Positions 7,532 through 12,952 of a stretch of DNA of 12,952 nt are shown in pieces (the first letter of the stretch is position 1; the number at the start of each line of letters is the position of its first letter). The notes under the pieces are model-generated. The model made no database searches. It saw only the letters and a list, made by a program, of their open reading frames with translations, and was not told where the DNA came from. Source of the DNA: an uncultured Desulfobulbaceae bacterium (GTDB taxonomy: Bacteria; Desulfobacterota; Desulfobulbia; Desulfobulbales; BM004); the NCBI GenBank assembly GCA_947258675.1, contig CAMYJP010000034.1:1-12952 (forward strand), read 5' to 3'. The position numbers were made by a program, and so were the translations under genes.

Positions 7532-8620
7532 CTAACTCTCACTCTCAATGCTTTCAAAGGTGATGCGCGGATCAACCAGCACATAACTGAGGTCTGAAAG
7601 CAGGCGGGATATCAATCCGATTATGGTGAAAAAATAGAGGGTTCCAAGCACCACGGGATAATCACGGTTGATAACGGACTCATAGGCCAGTAGTCCCATG
7701 CCGTCTAGTGAAAAAATCGTCTCAATAAGCAGGCTGCCGGTAAAAAATGCGGTAATAAAGGAGCCGGGAAAACCTGTAATAATTGGAATGATGGCATTTC
7801 GGAAGACATGTTTGTAGAGCACCTGGTTTTCTCCCAACCCCTTGGCTCGGGCGGTCAATACATACTGCTTATGGATTTCCTCCAGGAAGCTGTTCTTGGT
7901 GAGCAATGTCATAACAGCAAGACTGCCAACAGTACTAGCAGTAATCGGTAGAACCATGTGCCAAAGGTAGTCAAGGATTTTGCCAAGCAAAGTGAATTCG
8001 GCCCAATTATCAGAAACCAGGCCGCGCAAAGGAAAAATATTCCAGAAACTGCCGCCGCCAAAAAGCACAATCAATAGAATGGCGAGAACAAAACCAGGAA
8101 TTGCATACCCGACTAAAATGACTGAACTGGTGATTATGTCAAACTGTGAGCCTTGATGGATTGCCTTGGATATGCCTAAGGGGATGCAGGTCAGGTAGAC
8201 AATGAGAAATGTCCAGAGTCCAAGAGACATAGAAACTGGTAATTTTGAAATTACCAGACCGGAAACACTTTTATGATGGTAATAGCTGTTGCCAAAATCA
8301 AACATGATGTAATTTTTCATCATTATGAAAAAACGTTCTGCTGGAGGTTTATCAAACCCATAAAGTTTGTTGAGTTTTTCCAACCTTTCCTTATCGAGCC
8401 CCTGGGCACCCTGGTACATGTCGCCTGATTTTTTTACCCTTACCTCACCAGAGCCTGTTCCAAGGCCTCTCCCGGCTGAAGTAGAATGGCCTTCAATCTC
8501 TGCGATCATGCGTTCTACCGGGCCGCCAGGTACAAATTGAGTCACTGTAAAGGTTACCAGCATGATCCCAAAAAGGGTGGGGATCATAAGCAGTATGCGT
8601 CTAAGGATATAGGGTGCCAT
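7532..8620 (-). CDS. yejB: Peptide ABC transporter permease YejB
   Basis: A 362-residue permease of the DppB/OppB type that follows YejB from end to end (about 364 residues in E. coli). It opens with a short basic start and helix (Ile-Leu-Arg-Arg-Ile), then Pro-Gly-Gly-Pro-Val and a Gly-rich periplasmic insert (~residues 44-75) that is also typical of YejB. Tyr-Gly-Phe-Asp-Lys-Pro follows, then about five further membrane segments. The EAA loop contains Thr-Ala-Arg-Ala-Lys-Gly-Leu, and the C-terminus has the Val-Asp-Pro-Arg-Ile motif. The start ATG at 8620 overlaps the stop of the upstream GGT-like gene by one base (TAATG), with AAGG 6 bases before it, pointing to coupled translation. With YejE it forms the membrane channel. 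The usual partner, periplasmic YejA, is not in this window. Confidence 0.95.
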   Translation of the reverse strand: MAPYILRRILLMIPTLFGIMLVTFTVTQFVPGGPVERMIAEIEGHSTSAGRGLGTGSGEVRVKKSGDMYQGAQGLDKERLEKLNKLYGFDKPPAERFFIMMKNYIMFDFGNSYYHHKSVSGLVISKLPVSMSLGLWTFLIVYLTCIPLGISKAIHQGSQFDIITSSVILVGYAIPGFVLAILLIVLFGGGSFWNIFPLRGLVSDNWAEFTLLGKILDYLWHMVLPITASTVGSLAVMTLLTKNSFLEEIHKQYVLTARAKGLGENQVLYKHVFRNAIIPIITGFPGSFITAFFTGSLLIETIFSLDGMGLLAYESVINRDYPVVLGTLYFFTIIGLISRLLSDLSYVLVDPRITFESIESES

Positions 8621-10140
8621 TATGTACCTTGTAAATCTATTTCCATAACTGTTCCGCCTCTTCGCGGATCACCACCTCCCGCCACACCTGGTATAACCGC
8701 ATGAACACCACCAAAATACATGTCTTTGTCTGACCAGATATTGACTGGCCATAGTTTTTTTATGCGGCTTGTTGACTCTTCAGGGAGACCAGGCTCAACT
8801 TGCAGGATTTCTCCGTCCCAATGCATCCTAGGTGCAATAACTGCATCCTGAATATCAAGTTTAAAATCAACAGTATTGACGAGGACCTGAAGTAAGGCGG
8901 TGCGAATTCTTTTACTGCCGCCACTTCCAAAGACTAATGTAACATCATCATCATGAAGCATTAATGATGGGGCCATCATAGATGAAACCCTCTCACCAGG
9001 TGGGCTGGCATGAAATCCGTCAGGATGCAGGTCGTCCTCACCCATCATATTATTAAGCATTATGCCAGTTCCAGGTACAAAATAACCGGATCCTTCTCCG
9101 TTCGAAGTTGTCATGCTTGCGACATTTCCTTCACCGTCAGCAATACTCATATGGGTGGTTCCTTTACTCCAAAGCCTGATTTGCTGCTGTGATTTTAATA
9201 GCTCAGTATCGTTGAGTCCATTTTCCCGAATTCGATCAACTTCTTTCATGAGACCTGCAATTAAAGTAAGGTGCTCAGGAGATCCCCAGGCTAAATCTTT
9301 TAAGGAAAAAGATTCAAGGATAGACAATGCTGTTGAGGTGAGCGAACCTCCAAAGGATGGAGGAGGGTTGGTAAGCAATATATGTTCTTTGTAGGGAACA
9401 CGAAAAGGTTCTCGCTCAATGACCTGATAGGATGCAAGGTCTTGAACTGTGAGTAATCCTTGTCCCTGTTCCATATCTGAAGCCATAGCTGCTGCAAGCT
9501 CTCCGTAAAAAAAAGATTCTCCTTGATCATTGGGAAGCTGTTCTAAAAAAATTGCGAGGTCAGGGTTTGTATAACAATCAGGAGGGGAAATATATTGGCC
9601 GTTGAAAACGTAAAGATTTCTCCCAGTCTCAGAGAATGTCATGATAGGACGTAAAAGGTCAAGAAAATATGCCTGACTTTCATTCACTATGACACCGTTT
9701 CGTGCTAACTGAACCGCCGGTTGTAAAATAGTTTCAAGGGGCAAACTGCCAAGTCGCTTGTGAATATGCAGGAACCCTTTCAGGTTTCCTGGAACAGCTA
9801 TTGATCCGAGACCAACGTTGAATATTTGGTCAGAACCGGGGAAATGCACGGTCACCGGAAAAAAATGAGGTTCATGAAGCTTATTTTTTAGACCGCGCCC
9901 TGGCGTATCAACAAAAAAATCAAATAAAATTTCTTTGCTGCGCCCATTTTCGTATTTTGTTTTTGCAAGAAGAAAGCCCCCACCGCCTAGACTTGTAAGT
10001 GATGGTTCGGCAACTGCTCCTGTGAACCCTGCTGCAATAACCGCATCAAAAGCATTTCCTCCTTTTTTTAATATATCGACGGCAGCAGCGCTTACCAGGG
10101 GATGCCCAGTTGCAACTATAGCCTTGCGCGCGGGTGTCAT
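8620..10140 (-). CDS. Cytoplasmic gamma-glutamyltransferase-like Ntn hydrolase
   Basis: A 506-residue member of the gamma-glutamyltranspeptidase family (T03). It has the N-terminal Gly-Asn-Ala-x-Asp-Ala region (28-33), the Gly-Gly-Gly-Gly-Phe motif (52-56), and the self-cleavage site before Thr328 in Gly-Thr-Thr-His. Cleavage would give a ~327-residue large subunit and a ~179-residue small subunit with Thr328 as nucleophile. Ser386-Ser387 and Gly407-Gly408 match substrate-site residues of E. coli GGT. There is no signal peptide, unlike periplasmic GGT (580 residues), so a cytoplasmic site is expected. Phe76 stands where E. coli has Arg114, which binds the gamma-glutamate carboxylate, Met365 stands near Gln430, and the lid loop is much shortened, so specificity probably differs. 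Start ATG 10140 overlaps the ligase gene by 4 bases (ATGA), with GAGG upstream. Activity on ordinary glutathione should not be assumed. Confidence 0.9.
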   Translation of the reverse strand: MTPARKAIVATGHPLVSAAAVDILKKGGNAFDAVIAAGFTGAVAEPSLTSLGGGGFLLAKTKYENGRSKEILFDFFVDTPGRGLKNKLHEPHFFPVTVHFPGSDQIFNVGLGSIAVPGNLKGFLHIHKRLGSLPLETILQPAVQLARNGVIVNESQAYFLDLLRPIMTFSETGRNLYVFNGQYISPPDCYTNPDLAIFLEQLPNDQGESFFYGELAAAMASDMEQGQGLLTVQDLASYQVIEREPFRVPYKEHILLTNPPPSFGGSLTSTALSILESFSLKDLAWGSPEHLTLIAGLMKEVDRIRENGLNDTELLKSQQQIRLWSKGTTHMSIADGEGNVASMTTSNGEGSGYFVPGTGIMLNNMMGEDDLHPDGFHASPPGERVSSMMAPSLMLHDDDVTLVFGSGGSKRIRTALLQVLVNTVDFKLDIQDAVIAPRMHWDGEILQVEPGLPEESTSRIKKLWPVNIWSDKDMYFGGVHAVIPGVAGGGDPRRGGTVMEIDLQGT

Positions 10141-11243
10141 TTCCAGAATTCCTCGTGCGTATTGTTTATTACTTCATGAAAGGAATGTGAATCATTATAA
10201 ATTTTGCGTTGCAGATCTGCGCTGGTTCCTTCCTTTATGATTGATTCAAGTGGTTCTAAGTAGGCAATGCTCCCCAATGTATCTGCATATTGTGAAACCT
10301 CATGAACCAGATTTGCCGCGGCATCAGCAAGACTGATTAAACCTAAATCAGGGGTTGCAATATAATCTCCTTTTAGTCCGTAACGAGCAGCACTCCATCT
10401 GTTATGTTTAATGATCTGCATATGCGGAATGGTGTTGCCAGTCGGTGCATGAGCAATTTTAACAACAACTGCCTGCACCAGTGCGACCAGGGCAATTATT
10501 TCATTAAAGCGGGAGGGTAGGTCGCAAATGCGTATTTCTATCGTACCTAAGTCTGGGTGCGGCCGGACGTCCCACCATAAATCCCTTATCTGTTTTATTG
10601 CATCATATTGTAAGAGAATGGACACCAGTGTTTGATATTTATTCCAGCTTCCAAAATAGTCTGGAATTCCAGACCTAGGCAGCGCTTCAAAAAGCATGGC
10701 ACGATATGAGTGAAAACCAGTATCATAGGACTCAAAATAGGGTGATGAAGCTGACAGAGCGAGAAATACAGGGAGGATTGTTCTGATATTATCACATATT
10801 CTGATTACTTTTTCTTTATCATTTACACCAACGTGTACATGGAGTCCTTGAGCAATGAATTGTCTGCCTGCAATCTGAAGTTTCCGCAGGATATCATTGT
10901 AACGCTGATCTTCAGTAATGCTTTGATCGGTACTGCTAGCAAAAGGGTGTAGACTTGCAGCATAGGGTACACAATTATTTTCCATTGCCAGATGATCAAC
11001 AAACTCGCAAAGATCTTTCAATTTTACTTCGACTTCCTGGATGGTATTACAGATGTCTGTGTTGATTTCAATCATTGATTGAATAAATTCGGGTTTGATC
11101 CTTTGTTGGTAAGAGGATGGGAGTTCAGCAAGTAAGGCAGGAGCAGCAGGTGTCAGATTAAGTGTGGTTGGATCAAGAAGTTGGAATTCCAGTTCTACCC
11201 CTATAGTAAAAGGAGCACTGTGCTGAAAGTGAATTTCCTGCAT
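10137..11243 (-). CDS. YbdK/GCS2-type carboxylate-amine ligase (glutamate-cysteine ligase-like)
   Basis: A 368-residue member of the GCS2 family, about the length of E. coli YbdK (372). Such enzymes join a carboxylate, often the gamma-carboxylate of glutamate, to an amine using ATP; YbdK itself has only weak glutamate-cysteine ligase activity. Visible motifs are Phe-Thr-x-Gly-Val-Glu-Leu-Glu-Phe (12-20), a Glu-Phe-Ile-x-Ser-Met-Ile-Glu-Ile segment (52-60), Gly-Leu-His-Val-His-Val-Gly (133-139), Ser-Ser-Pro-Tyr-Phe with Asp-Thr-Gly (166-176), and Trp-Trp-Asp-Val-Arg-Pro with Thr-Ile-Glu-Ile-Arg (223-238). I chose the ATG at 11243 because it leaves the family's usual short lead before Pro-Phe-Thr; the frame also opens at a TTG at 11264, which would overlap the amidohydrolase gene by 16 bases but has no Shine-Dalgarno. 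The 3' end overlaps the GGT-like gene by 4 bases. The real substrates are unknown. Confidence 0.9.
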   Translation of the reverse strand: MQEIHFQHSAPFTIGVELEFQLLDPTTLNLTPAAPALLAELPSSYQQRIKPEFIQSMIEINTDICNTIQEVEVKLKDLCEFVDHLAMENNCVPYAASLHPFASSTDQSITEDQRYNDILRKLQIAGRQFIAQGLHVHVGVNDKEKVIRICDNIRTILPVFLALSASSPYFESYDTGFHSYRAMLFEALPRSGIPDYFGSWNKYQTLVSILLQYDAIKQIRDLWWDVRPHPDLGTIEIRICDLPSRFNEIIALVALVQAVVVKIAHAPTGNTIPHMQIIKHNRWSAARYGLKGDYIATPDLGLISLADAAANLVHEVSQYADTLGSIAYLEPLESIIKEGTSADLQRKIYNDSHSFHEVINNTHEEFWK

Positions 11244-11248
11244 TCGAT

Positions 11249-12520
11249 TTATTTTTCCCCACAATCGATATTGTCAAACAAGAGTTTGTCTCCTTGTTTT
11301 ACCGCTTGTCCACATTTCTCTCTGATTTTTTCTAAAGCTAACAGGGAAACCTTAGCAAGGAAAGATGAGCCGATTGGCAATACTCCTTCATCAAAATTAA
11401 AATATGGGCTGTGGGCTGGAACATCTGCCAGTCCAGGTAATCTTGCGCCAAAACGTACAAGACATCCAGGAATTTTATTGAGATAGTGGGCGAAATCTTC
11501 TCCACCAAGGCTAGGATGCTTCTGTTTGACAACACCGTTAGAGCCAACCACTGCTTTTGCTGCAACTCGTGCAAGTCTTGCTGCTCCTGTATCATTAATC
11601 ACCGGAGGTAAACCTTCAATAAACCGTATATTTGTCTGGGCGCTGTAGAGCGAGTCCATTGCATGAACCATTCTTTCTAGACCTTCGACAATTTGTTTGC
11701 GAACTTTGGCATGAGTTGTTCGAATAGTGCCCTCTAATATTGCCTCTTCAGCAATAACATTTGAAGCAGTGCCACCTTGGATTCGACCGACACTGACTAC
11801 AGTTGGATATGACGGGTTTACTTCACGTGACACTAAAGTTTGTATACTCATGACCAAAAGGCTGGCAACAACAATACTATCCACTGTTTCATGTGGGCGT
11901 GATGCATGGCCTCCTCGACCGCAGATTTTAATTTCAAAAGGATCAGTATATGCGCATATCAGACCTGGCTCCGCAGCAATTTGCCCAACTTCAAAATGTC
12001 GATCAATATGTCCTGCGAATATTGCCTGCACTCCCTGCAAAGCGCCGTCTTCAATCATATCGAGCGCACCGTTGCCATGCTCTTCAGCAGGTTGAAATAA
12101 AAGAACAATACGTCCAGGAATTACAGCGTTTTTTAGAAGGGCTGCGGCGCCTAAAAGCATGGCTATGTGTCCGTCGTGTCCACAGGCGTGCATGAGGCCA
12201 GGAACTTTCGAGGCAAACAGCAGGCCGGTTTTTTCCTGGACTGGCAAACCATCCATATCAGCTCTTAGACCGACACATGGGATGTTGCTTTCGGATTCTT
12301 TAGTTCCTGTAGGATTGATATATGCAGCTATTCCAGTTCCGGCAAGCCCGGTTTTATATGGAATCCTAAGTTTATCAAGTTCATCACAGATAAATTGGCT
12401 GGTACGGTGTTCCTGGTAAGAAAGTTCAGGATATTGGTGTATTGTGCGCCTGATATACTGCATCCAGTTTATGAGTATGTTATCTGGGATTACTGCACTA
12501 TTTTTTGAAATCTGTGTCAT
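11249..12520 (-). CDS. M20D-family metallo-amidohydrolase (N-acyl amino acid / peptide amidase)
   Basis: A 423-residue cytoplasmic metallopeptidase-family enzyme; no signal peptide is seen. It has the M20D pattern in full: Arg-Ala-Asp-Met-Asp-Gly-Leu-Pro (86-93), His-Ala-Cys-Gly-His-Asp-Gly-His (111-118) with metal ligands Cys113 and His115, Gln-Pro-Ala-Glu-Glu with catalytic Glu146 and ligand Glu147, and ligand His171. The dimerisation domain begins near Gly-Arg-Gly-Gly-His (201-205), followed by Gly-Gly-Glu-Asp-Phe-Ala (339-344) and His370 in Ala-His-Ser-Pro. Relatives hydrolyse hippurate, indole-acetyl amino acids, N-acetyl-diaminopimelate, or act as small carboxypeptidases; the motifs cannot pick among these. 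Residues 170-173 (Gly-His-Ile-Asp) differ from the Leu-His-Val seen in many members and mark a subgroup. Its stop lies 5 bases before the chosen ligase ATG. The start ATG at 12520 has no clear Shine-Dalgarno. Confidence 0.92.
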   Translation of the reverse strand: MTQISKNSAVIPDNILINWMQYIRRTIHQYPELSYQEHRTSQFICDELDKLRIPYKTGLAGTGIAAYINPTGTKESESNIPCVGLRADMDGLPVQEKTGLLFASKVPGLMHACGHDGHIAMLLGAAALLKNAVIPGRIVLLFQPAEEHGNGALDMIEDGALQGVQAIFAGHIDRHFEVGQIAAEPGLICAYTDPFEIKICGRGGHASRPHETVDSIVVASLLVMSIQTLVSREVNPSYPTVVSVGRIQGGTASNVIAEEAILEGTIRTTHAKVRKQIVEGLERMVHAMDSLYSAQTNIRFIEGLPPVINDTGAARLARVAAKAVVGSNGVVKQKHPSLGGEDFAHYLNKIPGCLVRFGARLPGLADVPAHSPYFNFDEGVLPIGSSFLAKVSLLALEKIREKCGQAVKQGDKLLFDNIDCGEK

Positions 12521-12557
12521 GTGATCTGTTTCTATTCCAAAACTATCATTTCTTCAA

Positions 12558-12827
12558 TCAAAGTACCATTTTTATATGGGGATGGCTTTTGAGATTTTCG
12601 TAGATGGAATTCCTGTTTTTCTCCGAATAGACAGTTAATTTTATGTTCAGGCTGAGATATTTCCTGGAGCTGCTGCTTTTTGAAAACTCGATGGAATATT
12701 CTTGTTTAGTGATGATTTCAGCAATAGCATTCTCTAAATATATTTGATCAGTACCGATGACTTTGTAGGTCCACTGGCACGGATACTCCAATGTAAGTTT
12801 TGCTTTGCATGTTTTCATATCGTTCAA
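12558..12827 (-). CDS. DUF493 (YbeD-like) small protein
   Basis: An 89-residue protein that matches the DUF493/YbeD fold along its whole length. It has Leu-Glu-Tyr-Pro-Cys-x-Trp-Thr-Tyr-Lys-Val-Ile-Gly near the start, Ser-Ser-Ser-x-Lys-Tyr-x-Ser-Leu-Asn in the middle, and the family's terminal Met-Val-Leu. YbeD is a small ACT-like alpha/beta protein of uncertain, possibly regulatory, role; no catalytic residues are visible. The TTG at 12827 has an AGGA (complement 12833-12836) 5 bases upstream, which favours it; an in-frame ATG at 12818 gives 86 residues but has poor ribosome-site spacing. It lies 37 bases before the amidohydrolase gene on the same strand, so it is probably the first gene of the peptide operon in view. 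Confidence 0.85.
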   Translation of the reverse strand: MNDMKTCKAKLTLEYPCQWTYKVIGTDQIYLENAIAEIITKQEYSIEFSKSSSSRKYLSLNIKLTVYSEKNRNSIYENLKSHPHIKMVL

Positions 12828-12952
12828 TTATATCCTAAGGCTGATGAAACAGAAAGATTCAATTTGTTTTAATACTTAAAACCATGCTTCAGGTCTATTA
12901 TTTGTGAATTTTTAGATAATTAAAGCACCTCGCAGCAGATAAACCTGAGCCT

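Noticed and set aside
11244..11264. TTG start for the YbdK-like ligase, overlapping the amidohydrolase gene
   Set aside because: No ribosome site precedes it, and the downstream ATG gives the N-terminus length usual in the family.
12912..12952. Possible 3' end of another minus-strand gene reaching the right edge
   Set aside because: One frame gives 12 protein-like residues before TAA, but that is too short to tell from chance.

Overview
The window looks like chromosomal DNA from a Gram-negative, probably marine or sediment, bacterium. The best guess is a Desulfobacterota (deltaproteobacterial) lineage. The reasons are the Gly-rich plus Cys-Phe-Ile C-terminal tail on a secreted protease, large secreted proteins with proline-rich linkers and a PASTA domain, a proteobacterial yejBEF transporter and a DUF493/YbeD homologue. 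Base composition is moderate and looks even throughout. The taxonomy is inference. I found no rRNA, tRNA, CRISPR array or intact mobile element.

Left part, plus strand (1-4723): three exported proteins. The window opens inside a gene whose C-terminal domain is clearly paralogous to the C-terminus of the next gene (399-2843). That next gene encodes an 814-residue exported mosaic: a signal peptide, a beta-sandwich-like domain, a helical segment, one PASTA domain, proline-rich linkers, a lipocalin-like barrel and the shared C-terminal domain. A gene-free stretch of about 416 bases (2844-3259) with several small inverted repeats follows. It includes a hairpin that resembles IS200/IS605-type ends. 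Next comes a secreted C39-like/papain-like cysteine protease (3260-4723) ending in a Gly-rich, CFI-type tail.

Right part, minus strand (12827 down to 4786): seven tightly packed genes, probably one operon transcribed right to left. In order these are a DUF493/YbeD-like small protein, an M20D metallo-amidohydrolase, a YbdK/GCS2-type carboxylate-amine ligase, a cytoplasmic gamma-glutamyltransferase-like Ntn hydrolase, and the YejB, YejE and YejF subunits of a peptide ABC importer. Several junctions overlap or abut (ATGA, TAATG, 2-bp gap), so translational coupling is likely. The periplasmic binding protein YejA is absent from the window.

The genes suggest uptake of short peptides through YejBEF followed by cytoplasmic processing of gamma-glutamyl or N-acyl/amide bonds. 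Imported peptidoglycan peptides or gamma-glutamyl peptides are plausible substrates, but this is inference. The GGT-like enzyme keeps its catalytic threonine but lacks the usual gamma-glutamate-binding arginine and has a short lid loop. Its real substrate is the main open question in the window.
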